Shown here piece by piece: positions 26,125-34,460 of a DNA stretch of 64,000 nucleotides. The notes beneath the pieces are model-generated. The model was not told where the DNA came from. It did not search any database and was given only the letters and a program-made list of their open reading frames with translations. This DNA is from Palsa-744 sp036498265 (GTDB lineage Bacteria > Actinomycetota > Thermoleophilia > Solirubrobacterales > Solirubrobacteraceae), in contig DASYFT010000016.1 in assembly GCA_036498265.1 (NCBI GenBank), forward strand, positions 1-64,000, given 5' to 3'. The translations under genes were made by a program, and so were the position numbers. Every line of letters begins with the position of its first letter. Positions within the stretch are counted from its first letter, which is position 1.

Positions 26125-26866
26125 GGCGGTTTCCCTCTGCTGGCGCCAGTACCGGCTCGAGCGGCGCATGTTCTGGCGCAACCCCAGCGCCGCGTTCTTC
26201 AACTTCCTGCTGCCGCTGCTGTTCCTGTTCGCCGGCGGCGCGATCCTCAGCGGCAACCAGCGCGACCTCGACAAGCTGATCCCCTCGATCGCGGCGCTGA
26301 GCGTGATGTCCACGACCTTCACCGCGCTGGCCTACAACGTCGTGTTCCTGCGCGAGCGCGGGGTGCTCAAGCGCATCCGCGGGACGCCGCTGCCGACGAT
26401 CTCCTACTTCGGCGGCGTCGCCGCCAACGCCGTCACGAACACAGCCCTGCAGATCGCGATCATCGTGCTCGCGGGTCGCGTCTTCTTCGGGATCCCGTGG
26501 CCGCCGGACCCAGGCGAGCTGCTCGTGTTCGTGGTCGTCGGCGTTGTCTGCTTCGCCGCGCTCGGCGTCGCGTTCGCCCACGTGATCCCCAACTTCGAGT
26601 CGACGGCGGCGTACGTCAACGCGGTCTTCCTGCCGGTCGTGTTCGTCTCCTTCTACGCCTTCGACTCCACCGGCGCGCCGGGGTTCGTGCACACGATCGC
26701 CGACGCGCTGCCACTCAAGCCGCTGATCGACGGGCTGTCGGGTGCGATGGTGACGGGCTCGGGGCTCGGCGCCCATCTCGACGCGCTCGCCGTGATCGGG
26801 CTGTGGGGCGCGTTCGGCATCTACATGGCCGTGCGCGGCTTCTCCTGGGAGCAGTCGCGCACTTGA
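26117..26866 (+). CDS. ABC-2 type exporter, permease subunit
   Basis: 249 residues with about six hydrophobic segments, including FFNFLLPLLFLFAGGAIL (residues 25-42), ALQIAIIVLAGRVFFGI, LLVFVVVGVVCFAALGVAF and VNAVFLPVVFVSFYAF. The motif FLRERGVLKRIRGTPLP is typical of DrrB/ABC-2 permeases. It overlaps the ATPase gene by eight bases. With one ATPase and one six-helix permease, the functional unit would be a dimer of each. Confidence 0.9.
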   Translation: MPEAVSLCWRQYRLERRMFWRNPSAAFFNFLLPLLFLFAGGAILSGNQRDLDKLIPSIAALSVMSTTFTALAYNVVFLRERGVLKRIRGTPLPTISYFGGVAANAVTNTALQIAIIVLAGRVFFGIPWPPDPGELLVFVVVGVVCFAALGVAFAHVIPNFESTAAYVNAVFLPVVFVSFYAFDSTGAPGFVHTIADALPLKPLIDGLSGAMVTGSGLGAHLDALAVIGLWGAFGIYMAVRGFSWEQSRT

Positions 26867-26900
26867 GGCCCCGGCCGACCAGCCACGAGAGGAGCGCACG

Positions 26901-27569
26901 ATGAGAGAGCTCGCCAGGGACGTCCACCAGCTGCGCGGATGGCCGCCCAACGCGATCAACGTGTACGTGATCGGCGACGTGCTGATCGACGCTGCGACGC
27001 GGCGCGCGGAGCGGCGGATCATGCGCCAGATCGCCGGGCGGCCGGTCGCCGCGCACGCGCTCACCCACGCGCACCCCGACCATCAGGGCTCGAGCCACGC
27101 GATCTGCGGGCGCCTCGGCATACCGCTGTGGTGCGGGCGCGGCGACGTCCCGGCGATGGAGACCCCGGGCGGCGTGGCCGGCGTCAACCCGCCGACGTGG
27201 GCGACGTTCGTGCAGCGGCGCTTCTGGGTCGGCCCGGAGCACCCCGTCGCGAGGGCGCTGGTCGAGGGCGACGAGGTGGCGGGCTTCACGGTCCTCGAGA
27301 CCCCGGGCCACAGCGCGGGCCACGTGGCCTACTGGCGCGAGTCCGACAGGGTCCTGATCGCAGGCGACGTGCTCACCAACATGAACCTCACCACCGGCCT
27401 GCCGGGCCTTCACGAGCCGCTCGCCGCGTTCACCCCCGACCCCGCCCGCAACCGGGCGAGCGCGCGGCGGCTGGCCGAGCTGAGGCCGCGGCTCACGTGC
27501 TTCGGGCACGGCCCGCCGCTGTCGGACCCCGGCCGGCTTGCCGACTTCGCGGCACGGCTGGCGCAGTGA
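26901..27569 (+). CDS. Metallo-beta-lactamase fold hydrolase
   Basis: 222 residues. The zinc-binding signature THAHPDHQGS lies near residue 54, TPGHSAGHVAYW near 134 (third His), GDVLTN near 155 (bridging Asp) and CFGHGPPLSD near 198. A GAGGAG ribosome site precedes the ATG. Typical members hydrolyse thioesters, lactones or similar bonds; the substrate is not evident. Its stop overlaps the GTG of the thioesterase-like gene (GTGA), which suggests a joint role on acyl thioesters. Confidence 0.9.
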   Translation: MRELARDVHQLRGWPPNAINVYVIGDVLIDAATRRAERRIMRQIAGRPVAAHALTHAHPDHQGSSHAICGRLGIPLWCGRGDVPAMETPGGVAGVNPPTWATFVQRRFWVGPEHPVARALVEGDEVAGFTVLETPGHSAGHVAYWRESDRVLIAGDVLTNMNLTTGLPGLHEPLAAFTPDPARNRASARRLAELRPRLTCFGHGPPLSDPGRLADFAARLAQ

Positions 27570-28390
27570 CGTCCACGACCACGGACGCGGTGTTCCTCGC
27601 CGCCGCAGAAGGGTTCGTGCCGACCGGCCATGCACGCGGTCCGTGGGATCCCGCGGCGCTCCACGGCGGCGCTCCGGCGGCCCTGATCACGGCCGCGTTC
27701 GAGCGTCTGCAGCCGGGCGCAGAGCTGCAGATCGCACGGCTCGGCTTCGAGCTGCTGCGCCCGATCCCGTTCGCGCCGCTGACGCTGTCCACCAGGATCG
27801 TCCGGCCGGGACGGCGCGTGCAGGAGCTGGCCTGCGAGCTGCACAGCGGCGATCAGCTGGTCTGCCGGGCGAGCGCGCTGCGCGTGCAGCCGGTCCCGGA
27901 GGGGCTCCCGGAGCTCGAGCCGCCGGAGCTCGACGGCGGGCAGCCGCGGGACGGGCGGGCGAGCATGCCGGGGCCGGACGCGGGCACGCCGGTGATCTTC
28001 GCCCTGGACGGCGCGAGCGGCGAGAGCTTCGCGGCGAGCGCCATGGAGATGCGCTGGCTCGAGGACCCGCGTGCGCTCGGCCCGGCGCGGGTGTGGATGC
28101 GTCTGCGCCATCCGCTGCTGGAGGGCGAGCCGCCGTCGCCGCTGGCACGGCTGGCGGCCACGGCCGACTTCGGCAACGGCGTGAGCGCCGCGCTGCCGTT
28201 CGACCGCTACGTGTTCATCAACGCCGACCTCATGATCCACCTGCTGCGCCCGCCGCGCGGCGAGTGGATCGGCCTGCACGCCCGCACGCTGCTGCACGGC
28301 GGCGGCAGCGGCCTCGCCGAAAGCGTCCTCCACGACGTCCGCGGCGTGGTCGGCCGCGCCTTCCAGACCCTCGTGGTCGAGCCCCGCTGA
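27566..28390 (+). CDS. TesB-like acyl-CoA thioesterase family protein
   Basis: 274 residues, GTG start overlapping the previous stop. The layout is a double hot-dog fold: GPWDPAALHGGAPAALITAA and LQIARLGFELLRPIPFAPLT in the first half, then LARLAATADFGNGVSAAL and WIGLHARTLLHGGGSGLAES in the second. This matches the actinobacterial thioesterase family proteins related to TesB. A soluble acyl-CoA thioesterase is likely, although the catalytic residues cannot be confirmed by eye. It converges on an aldo/keto reductase. Confidence 0.83.
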   Translation: MTSTTTDAVFLAAAEGFVPTGHARGPWDPAALHGGAPAALITAAFERLQPGAELQIARLGFELLRPIPFAPLTLSTRIVRPGRRVQELACELHSGDQLVCRASALRVQPVPEGLPELEPPELDGGQPRDGRASMPGPDAGTPVIFALDGASGESFAASAMEMRWLEDPRALGPARVWMRLRHPLLEGEPPSPLARLAATADFGNGVSAALPFDRYVFINADLMIHLLRPPRGEWIGLHARTLLHGGGSGLAESVLHDVRGVVGRAFQTLVVEPR

Positions 28391-28408
28391 GCGCCGCCCG
28401 GCGGGGCT
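28380..28408. terminator. Hairpin between converging genes
   Basis: AGCCCCGC and GCGGGGCT form a perfect 8-bp stem with a 13-base loop that spans the thioesterase stop codon and the gap before the converging aldo/keto reductase stop. It could terminate both transcripts. There is no U-tract. Confidence 0.4.
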
Positions 28409-28413
28409 GCGCC

Positions 28414-29361
28414 TCAGCGCACCACGACGTCGCCGAGCGCCTCGTCGATCGCGGCGAGCGTCTCCTCGCTCAGCACGATCCCCGACGCGGAGGCGTTGTC
28501 GTGCACCTGCTCGGGTCGGCTCGCGCCGATGATCGCCGAGGCGACGTTGGGCTGGCGCAGCACCCACGCGAGCGCGAGCTGGACCATCGTCAGGCCGGCG
28601 GAATCGGCTATCGGGCGAAGCCGCTGCACCGCCTCGAGCACGCGTGGCTCCATCAGGCGGCCGATGAACCCGCCCATGCTCTCGCTCGTGGCCCTCGAGT
28701 CGGCCGGCGGCGGCTCGTCCGGCCTGTACTTCCCCGTGAGCACTCCCTGGGCGAGCGGCGACCACACGATCTGCGAGATGCCCTCGCGTTCGCACAGGGG
28801 GATCAGCTCGGCCTCGGGGGTGCGCCAGAGCATCGAGTACTGCGGCTGGCTCGAGACCCAGCGCTCGACTCCCGGCAGCGCCAGCGACTCCTCGACCTTC
28901 TCGACCGGCCACTCGCTGAACCCGATGTGGCGCGCCTTGCCGGCCCGCACCACTTCGGTGAGTGCCGTCATCGTCTCCTCCAGCGGCGTCCGGTCGTCGT
29001 AGCGGTGGCACTGGTAGAGGTCGACGTGGTCGGTCCGCAGTCGCTGCAGCGACGCGTCGATCTGCTTGTGGATCTGCGCCGCCGACAGGCCGCGGTCGGT
29101 GTCCGACATCGGGAAGAACACCTTCGTGGCCAGCACGTAGGAGGAGCGATCGCGACCGGAGAGCACGTCGCCGAGCAGCGACTCGGCCGCGCCGCGGCCG
29201 TAGACGTTGGCGGTGTCGATGAAGTTGATGCCGACGTCGAAGGCGGCCTGCACGCAGGCCTCGGCCTGCTCGCGGCCGACCCCGCCGGAGTAGGTCAGCC
29301 ACGACCCGAGGCTGATCTCGGAGACCTCGATGTCACTCCAGCCGAGTTTGCGGAACTTCAT
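28414..29361 (-). CDS. Aldo/keto reductase (voltage-gated K channel beta-like)
   Basis: 315 residues, TIM barrel, NADPH-dependent carbonyl reduction. Tetrad positions are visible: Asp and Tyr in FIDTANVYGRGAAE, Lys in VLATKVFF and His in LYQCHRYDDRTP. Cofactor binding is seen in SPLAQGVLTGKY and AIIGASRPEQV. The start MKFRKLGWSDIEVSEISLG is typical. The closest known group is the Kv-beta/YghZ type. It is divergent from the VOC gene 31 bases away. The physiological substrate is unknown. Confidence 0.92.
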   Translation of the reverse strand: MKFRKLGWSDIEVSEISLGSWLTYSGGVGREQAEACVQAAFDVGINFIDTANVYGRGAAESLLGDVLSGRDRSSYVLATKVFFPMSDTDRGLSAAQIHKQIDASLQRLRTDHVDLYQCHRYDDRTPLEETMTALTEVVRAGKARHIGFSEWPVEKVEESLALPGVERWVSSQPQYSMLWRTPEAELIPLCEREGISQIVWSPLAQGVLTGKYRPDEPPPADSRATSESMGGFIGRLMEPRVLEAVQRLRPIADSAGLTMVQLALAWVLRQPNVASAIIGASRPEQVHDNASASGIVLSEETLAAIDEALGDVVVR

Positions 29362-29392
29362 GGCGCCAGCAGACTACCCTGAAGGCGTGAGC

Positions 29393-30283
29393 ATGATCGA
29401 TCCGCCCGGGCAGACGATGATCGACCCGGCGCTGCGCATCGGCTCGGTGGAGCTGGCCGTCGGCGACGTGCCGCGTAGCGCGGAGTTCTACGAGCGCGTC
29501 CTCGGCCTGCCGCTGCTCTCGACGGAGGGCGACCGCGCCGAGCTCGGCCACGACCGCGATCGCCCCGCGCTCGTGCTCACCGGGATCGCGCATCCGACGC
29601 CGGTGCCGCCGGCGAGCACCGGCCTGTTCCACGTGGCCTGGCTGCATCCGTCGCGGGCCGCTCTGGCGGCCAGCGTCAGAAGGGTGGTCGGGCAGCGCTG
29701 GCCGCTCGAGGGCGCCTCCGACCACGGCGTCTCCGAGGCGCTCTACCTGAGCGACCCGGACGGGCTCGGGATCGAGATCTACGCCGACCGCCCGCGGGAG
29801 CAGTGGGAGCGCCCCCCGGGCGGGCACGGCGTGAGGATGGTCACGCTGCCGCTCGACCTCGAGGACCTGCTCGCCCAGGACGCCGGCGGCCACTCGCCGC
29901 TGACGCCGCCGCAGACCGTCGTGGGGCACGTGCACCTGAAGGTCTCCGACGTCCCGCGCGCAGCCGCCTTCTACGGCGGCGCCCTCGGCCTCGAGGAGCA
30001 GGCGCGGATGCCCTCGGCCGCGTTCCTGTCCGCCGGCGGCTATCACCACCACGTCGGGCTGAACTCCTGGCAGAGCGAGGGCGCCGGACCGCCACCCGAC
30101 AGCTCGCCGGGCCTGCGCGACGTGCGCTTCGAGCTGGGCGACGCCGGCGCGGTGGAGGAGCTCGAGCGCCGTCTCTCCGACGACGGCCCCGCGTCCGTCG
30201 CGCGTGCCGGCGACGGGGCCCTGAGCGTGCGCGACCCCGACGGCCAGCTGCTCGAGTTCGCGGCGCCGGACGGCGCCGGGTAG
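29393..30283 (+). CDS. Two-domain VOC protein (catechol-2,3-dioxygenase-like)
   Basis: 296 residues with two vicinal-oxygen-chelate modules: IGSVELAVGDVPRSAEFYER near residue 15 and VGHVHLKVSDVPRAAAFYGG near 178. Conserved blocks YLSDPDGLGIEIYADRP and SVRDPDGQLLEF close each half, giving the His/Glu metal positions of extradiol dioxygenase-like enzymes. Such proteins are often annotated CatE-like; real ring cleavage is not shown. GAAGG lies seven bases before the ATG; a GTG two codons upstream is also possible. Confidence 0.87.
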   Translation: MIDPPGQTMIDPALRIGSVELAVGDVPRSAEFYERVLGLPLLSTEGDRAELGHDRDRPALVLTGIAHPTPVPPASTGLFHVAWLHPSRAALAASVRRVVGQRWPLEGASDHGVSEALYLSDPDGLGIEIYADRPREQWERPPGGHGVRMVTLPLDLEDLLAQDAGGHSPLTPPQTVVGHVHLKVSDVPRAAAFYGGALGLEEQARMPSAAFLSAGGYHHHVGLNSWQSEGAGPPPDSSPGLRDVRFELGDAGAVEELERRLSDDGPASVARAGDGALSVRDPDGQLLEFAAPDGAG

Positions 30284-30315
30284 CGCGCGGGCCGTTGCCG
30301 GCACGCCACACGAGG

Positions 30316-30903
30316 ATGCGAGCGGGATCGCGGCCGCGCACCTACGCCGCGGCACCGGCGCTGATCCTGGCCGCCGTCCTCGCCGGCTGCGGCTCGAGCT
30401 CGAAGAGCCCAACCGCGACGCGCACCACCACGGCGACTCCCCCGGCAACGACATCCACGACCACGGCGACGCCCACCACCCCATCGGCGCCGGCCACCGC
30501 CTCCACGCCGACCGCCGCGACGCCCACCACCCGATCGACGCCGCCCGCCGCCTCAACGCCGAGCACCCCGGCGACCCCGGCGAGGCCCGTGAGCCACGAC
30601 GCGCAGCGCGCGAGGGTGGAAGCGGCCTTCCGCCGTCGCTTCCGCGAACGCTTCATGGAAGGCACGAAGCGGGGTCTCGTGCGCGCCCCGGCGCAGGCGT
30701 GCCACGACATCGGCCCCGGCGAAGGCGGCGAGGAGTCCTACATGTGCGAAGGCTGGGGCAGCCTGCCGTCGATCGGCGGCTGCATCCTCGTGACCGCCGA
30801 ACCGGCAACCGTCAACGGGGTGCCCTCGCTGCAGGCCCGCCACCTGCGCAGAGGCGAATCGCCGTTCGACCCGCGCTCCTGCAGGATCAGGGGAGCGCCC
30901 TAG
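30316..30903 (+). CDS. Thr/Pro-rich lipoprotein
   Basis: 195 residues. The signal peptide ends in the lipobox VLAGC (Cys near residue 24). A Thr/Pro/Ala-rich linker of about 65 residues follows, then a compact C-terminal domain of about 90 residues with four Cys (ACHDIGPGEGGEE, YMCEGW, GGCILV, RSCRIRG), probably two disulfides. A GAGG site touches the ATG. The design resembles the lipoprotein at 7850. Glu codons are mostly GAA. Function unknown. Confidence 0.78.
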   Translation: MRAGSRPRTYAAAPALILAAVLAGCGSSSKSPTATRTTTATPPATTSTTTATPTTPSAPATASTPTAATPTTRSTPPAASTPSTPATPARPVSHDAQRARVEAAFRRRFRERFMEGTKRGLVRAPAQACHDIGPGEGGEESYMCEGWGSLPSIGGCILVTAEPATVNGVPSLQARHLRRGESPFDPRSCRIRGAP

Positions 30904-30912
30904 ACCCAGCTT

Positions 30913-32037
30913 CTACGCCGCGCGCTGCGCCACGGCGCTGGCCTGGCCGAGGCGCTCGAGCTGTGCGGCGGTGAGCCGGACATCCACCGCAGGCAGCTGC
31001 TCGGCGAGCTGGCGCGGCGAGGTGGCGCTCGCGACGGGTGCCTGCACGGTGGGCTGCGCGAGCAGCCAGGCCAGGGCGATGGCCGCGATCGTCGTGTTGT
31101 GTTCGGATGCGATCTCCTCGAGCGCGTCCAGCACGGCGAAACCGCGCTCGTTGAAGTAGCTCTCGAGCACCCCGGCGGCGCGGGGGCTCCTCACCTCTGG
31201 GCCGCCGGGCCTGTACTTGCCGGTGAGAAAGCCGCGTGCGAGCGCGAAGTAGGGCAGGCAGGGCAGCTGCTCCTCTTCGCAGACGGCCTGCAGCTCGCCC
31301 TCGTAGCGCTCGCGCTCCATCAGGTTGTAGTGCGTCTGCAGGGCGACGTAGCGGGTCATGCCCTCCGATTCGCCGACGGCCAGCGCCTCGCGCAGACGCG
31401 GCGCGCTGTAGTTGGACGCCGCGGCGTGGCGGATCCTGCCTTTGGCGATCAGTTCGGCGAAGGTGCCGAGCGTCTCGTCGAGCGCTGTGTCGGGGTCGTC
31501 CTGGTGCGCGTAGTAGAGGTCGACCGTGTCGATTTTGAGGTTGTGGAGCGAGCGCTCGATGCCGCGGCCGATCGTCTCGGCGGAGAGGCCGGGCAGCGAC
31601 GGCGACGCCCCCACCTTGGTGGCGATCACGAGCCGGTCGCGGTTCTGGCGCTCGGCCATCCAGCGTCCGATGATCCGCTCGGACTCACCCTCTCCCCCGG
31701 GCCCGCGCCGACCGTAGCTGTCTGCGGTGTCGATGAAGTTGCCGCCCGCCTCGACATAGGCGTCGAGGACCTCGAACGAGCGCTGCCAGTCGATCGACCA
31801 GCCGAACACGTTGCCGCCGAGGCACAGCGGGAGGACGTCGAGGTCGGTGTTTCCCAGACGCGCTATCCGCTCAGCGTAGCGCCCTGCGAGCGCGACGGCA
31901 GCCGACCCGATGGGCGCGCCGCCGCGAGCGCGTGCCCGCGCGCCGGATGCCCCCCGCGCAGCGCCGCGTGCGGCGAGCGGCGCGCGAGCCGGGGCCGCCG
32001 GCCGGCTGTTCCGGCGTCGCGCTCGCCGGCCGTCCAT
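30913..32037 (-). CDS. Aldo/keto reductase, start uncertain
   Basis: The homologous part begins near 31876 (RYAERIARLGNTDLDVLPLC) and continues to the end as a normal aldo/keto reductase: FIDTADSYGRRG (Asp, Tyr), IATKVGASPSL (Lys), YYAHQDDPDTALDETL (His) and ARGFLTGKYRPGG. No ATG, GTG or TTG exists in frame near that point; the nearest upstream ATG is at 32037 and adds about 50 Ala/Arg-rich residues overlapping the propeller gene by 167 bases. Either a rare CTG start is used, or a frame error or decay lies at the junction. The catalytic residues are intact. Confidence 0.8.
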   Translation of the reverse strand: MDGRRARRRNSRPAAPARAPLAARGAARGASGARARARGGAPIGSAAVALAGRYAERIARLGNTDLDVLPLCLGGNVFGWSIDWQRSFEVLDAYVEAGGNFIDTADSYGRRGPGGEGESERIIGRWMAERQNRDRLVIATKVGASPSLPGLSAETIGRGIERSLHNLKIDTVDLYYAHQDDPDTALDETLGTFAELIAKGRIRHAAASNYSAPRLREALAVGESEGMTRYVALQTHYNLMERERYEGELQAVCEEEQLPCLPYFALARGFLTGKYRPGGPEVRSPRAAGVLESYFNERGFAVLDALEEIASEHNTTIAAIALAWLLAQPTVQAPVASATSPRQLAEQLPAVDVRLTAAQLERLGQASAVAQRAA

Positions 32038-33094
32038 TGGGATCCACACTCGCGATCGACCTGGCGTTGGCCTCGGTGACCCACAGCAGCCCTTCGGGCC
32101 CGGCGGCGATCCCGTCGGGCACCGCGTCGGCGAGGGCAGGCTGGACCCGTTCGGCGGCGGCGAGCGGTGGGATCGGGTACTCGCTCACCTGCCCGGCGGC
32201 ACTGACCCGGCCCACGGCATCGTCTCCGGGATCGACGAACCAGATCGAGCCGTCGGCCGTGGCCACCAGCCGCGTCGGCGTCGGGCCACCGGCACCCACG
32301 GGGCGTCCGGCCGGGCCCTGGATCGCGAACTGCTGGAGCCGGCCGTCGGTCGTCATGCGGCCGATCGCCGAGACCTGCCACTCGGCGAACCACAGCGCGC
32401 CGTCGGCGCCGGTGGTGATGCCGTAGGGGCCGGACGGCCATGGCAGCGGGTGGTAGCTGACCTCGCCTGTCGTGGAGATGCGCCCGATGCAGGGACCGCC
32501 GTAGTCCCCGCAGGGTCCGGCGTCGGTGAACCAGAGCGCGCCGTCGGGGCCGGGAGCGAGGGCGATCGGCGGCCCGCTGGTCGGGTGCTTCACGATCTGG
32601 CCGCCCGGCAGGTAGCTGTCGATCGAGTCCCCTGCGCCGACGTTGGCGATCCACAGCGCGCCGTCGGGCCCACCGGCGAGGTCGACGGGCGCGTCCGCGG
32701 TCGATCCGTAGCGCGCTCGCTGCGCCACGCCTGCGGGCGTCACCTCGAAGATGGCCGCATACGGGAGTTCCGAGCCGTCGGCTTCCCGGACGAGAACCGT
32801 GCTCGAGTACCACGGCTCGCCGGACGGGCCGCGCGCCAGGCGGATGGCGCTCGGCCCCGCCGGCCCGCCGGCGAACGTCATGGCGCCGCTCGTCTGGAGC
32901 GTCTCGAAAGCCGGACCGGGCGCGGTGGGTGCCACGAGCAGGCCGCCCGCGCCGGCCAGGATCGCTTCCGGTGAGGCGAGCGGCGCGCGGCCGGGCAGCG
33001 GATGCTGGACGATGGACACCGCCCGCGCCGACGACGCCATGCCCGCCGCGCCGGCGAGCGCGCACGCGAGCGAGACTGCCACGCGCATCCTCAC
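31871..33094 (-). CDS. Exported Vgb-like beta-propeller protein
   Basis: 407 residues. A signal peptide (LACALAGAAGMASSARA) is followed by about five propeller blades marked by GGPDGALWIANV, GPDGALWFTDAG, GADGALWFAEW, TADGSIWFVDPG and GPEGLLWVTEAN. This is the repeat of virginiamycin B lyase and SMP-30/NHL-type propellers. Lyase activity is not implied; most exported homologues are uncharacterised. The GTG start overlaps the upstream lipoprotein stop (GTGA); an ATG two codons later is possible. The last 50 residues are Arg-rich and look unlike protein, which matters for the overlap with the aldo/keto reductase. Confidence 0.85.
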   Translation of the reverse strand: MRMRVAVSLACALAGAAGMASSARAVSIVQHPLPGRAPLASPEAILAGAGGLLVAPTAPGPAFETLQTSGAMTFAGGPAGPSAIRLARGPSGEPWYSSTVLVREADGSELPYAAIFEVTPAGVAQRARYGSTADAPVDLAGGPDGALWIANVGAGDSIDSYLPGGQIVKHPTSGPPIALAPGPDGALWFTDAGPCGDYGGPCIGRISTTGEVSYHPLPWPSGPYGITTGADGALWFAEWQVSAIGRMTTDGRLQQFAIQGPAGRPVGAGGPTPTRLVATADGSIWFVDPGDDAVGRVSAAGQVSEYPIPPLAAAERVQPALADAVPDGIAAGPEGLLWVTEANARSIASVDPNGRPASATPEQPAGGPGSRAARRTRRCAGGIRRAGTRSRRRAHRVGCRRARRALR

Positions 33095-33837
33095 CCCAGC
33101 GGCCCGCCGGCTCCCAGCAGCGCACCCGGCGATCCCGGCGCGAGCGGAAGCAGGATCGTCCGGTGGACCGAGCCGGTGTGGTAGCTGACCGAGAGCGGTG
33201 CCCGGGCGAGGCCGGCGAACACGTTCTCGCGCGTGGAGAGCCGCTGATGGCGCTCACCGCCCAGATCGAGCGTCAGGCCGCGGGCGTCATCGGGCACTAC
33301 GCCCTCCACCAGGACCTGCGGGGGATGCAGCGCGACGTCGCCGTAGGTCCGCACGAGACGCCCGAGAGCGCCGGCTTCGGGCGGAACGCAGCTCAGCGCG
33401 TACTCGCTGCCGGTCCGCCGCGCGCCCGGAGCGGCGGTCATCAGGCAGATCGCGCCCGGCGCCCCGAGCACCCAGACGGGAGGAAACCCGGGCAGCGTCA
33501 CCCGGCGCGCAGAGCTGGGGTCCAGGGTCACCACACCGGCGAGATGGACGCCGTTGCCACGGCGTACCGCTTCCAGCGCCCGAGCGGGGAGCCGGTCGGC
33601 CGGCCGGGGGGGCCGGCGCAGGATGGCGAACGGGCCCGCCTCCGAGCGACGCCCCGCCACGCGCGGCCCGGGTGCGGGATGGGCATCCGCGCGCGGGCTG
33701 AGCGCTCCGGCGGGGCGCGATGGTGGGGACACCACGGCGGGCCGCGATGCCGGTGGGGACATCACGGCCCGCTCGGAGCCACAGGCGCTCAGCACGAGGG
33801 CGAGCGCCGCCGCCGGCGCCACGCTTGCAGCACGCAT
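33091..33837 (-). CDS. Lipoprotein, unknown function
   Basis: 248 residues. Signal peptide with lipobox LVLSAC (Cys near residue 19). A Pro/Ala/Arg-rich linker to about residue 75 precedes a globular part (VHLAGVVTLDPSSARRVTLP onward) with Cys in AICLMTAAPG and ALSCVPPEAG that may pair. No family is recognised. It is coupled by a four-base overlap to the propeller gene downstream, so both products probably act together at the cell surface. Confidence 0.75.
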   Translation of the reverse strand: MRAASVAPAAALALVLSACGSERAVMSPPASRPAVVSPPSRPAGALSPRADAHPAPGPRVAGRRSEAGPFAILRRPPRPADRLPARALEAVRRGNGVHLAGVVTLDPSSARRVTLPGFPPVWVLGAPGAICLMTAAPGARRTGSEYALSCVPPEAGALGRLVRTYGDVALHPPQVLVEGVVPDDARGLTLDLGGERHQRLSTRENVFAGLARAPLSVSYHTGSVHRTILLPLAPGSPGALLGAGGPLG

Positions 33838-33864
33838 CGCCGGGCGGCGTTCGCCGAGATCCGC

Positions 33865-34350
33865 TCAGCAGTTCGAGCCCTGCTGGCCGCAGGGACCGGC
33901 CTCTCCCCAGTCGATCATCTGGTAGAGCGCGATGTTGTAGTACTGCGCCCCGCCGATCGCCGAGTAGCCGACGATCCCGGGGTAGGTCTGGACGAACTGG
34001 CCCCATCCACACGTCCACCCGTACGGGTAGAGCGTGCCCTCGTGTTCCATGATCGTGCCGCAGACGTCGCGTTCGACGCCGTCGTATTTCGCCGTCTTGT
34101 AGCCGTTGAAGGGAGGCGTGCTGCCCCAGGAGTACACGGCGTGGTCGGGGTCCTGCGTGATCAGGTAGTTGATGCCGCCGTAGACGATGTAACACGGCGT
34201 GCCCCAGCTGTACGTGCAGCCGCCGTAGTATTCGGCGCGGGCCGCGCCGGGCGCGATCGCCGCGAGGGCCACGACCGCCCCGATCGCGAGAAGCGCGATT
34301 CTTCCCTTCGTCGCTGCGCTGATCGACAACTGCCACCTCCAGTGGTTCAC
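33865..34350 (-). CDS. Exported Tyr/Gly/Cys-rich protein, unknown function
   Basis: 161 residues with a GTG start and signal peptide (IALLAIGAVVALAAIAPGAARA). The mature part is rich in Tyr, Gly and Trp with six Cys (GGCTYSWGTPCYIV, RDVCGTIM, GWTCGWGQ, AGPCGQQGSNC), suggesting disulfide-bonded secreted structure. No enzyme motif is seen. It sits downstream of the LuxR regulator on the same strand, with 104 bases and a hairpin between, and 27 bases before the lipoprotein gene. Confidence 0.7.
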   Translation of the reverse strand: MNHWRWQLSISAATKGRIALLAIGAVVALAAIAPGAARAEYYGGCTYSWGTPCYIVYGGINYLITQDPDHAVYSWGSTPPFNGYKTAKYDGVERDVCGTIMEHEGTLYPYGWTCGWGQFVQTYPGIVGYSAIGGAQYYNIALYQMIDWGEAGPCGQQGSNC

Positions 34351-34435
34351 CGTTGACTTGCCGGGAAGTCACTTCTATTTGCGTCGCGGCCATTGCCACA
34401 ATCGCCGGCGCGGGTGATCCTTGGGGTAGAGGTGT

Positions 34436-34460
34436 GAGTGACACGGGTGAGCTGTCACTC
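34436..34460 (-). terminator. Hairpin at the end of the luxR-type gene
   Basis: GAGTGACA and TGTCACTC pair perfectly over 8 bp with a nine-base loop. The stem contains the regulator's stop codon. It could end that transcript before the exported-protein gene; no U-tract follows. Confidence 0.4.

Noticed and set aside
30400..30590. Microsatellite or foreign insertion in the Thr-rich lipoprotein
   Set aside because: The ACC/ACG-rich run is ordinary coding for a Thr/Pro linker and is in frame; a similar linker occurs in the lipoprotein at 7850.
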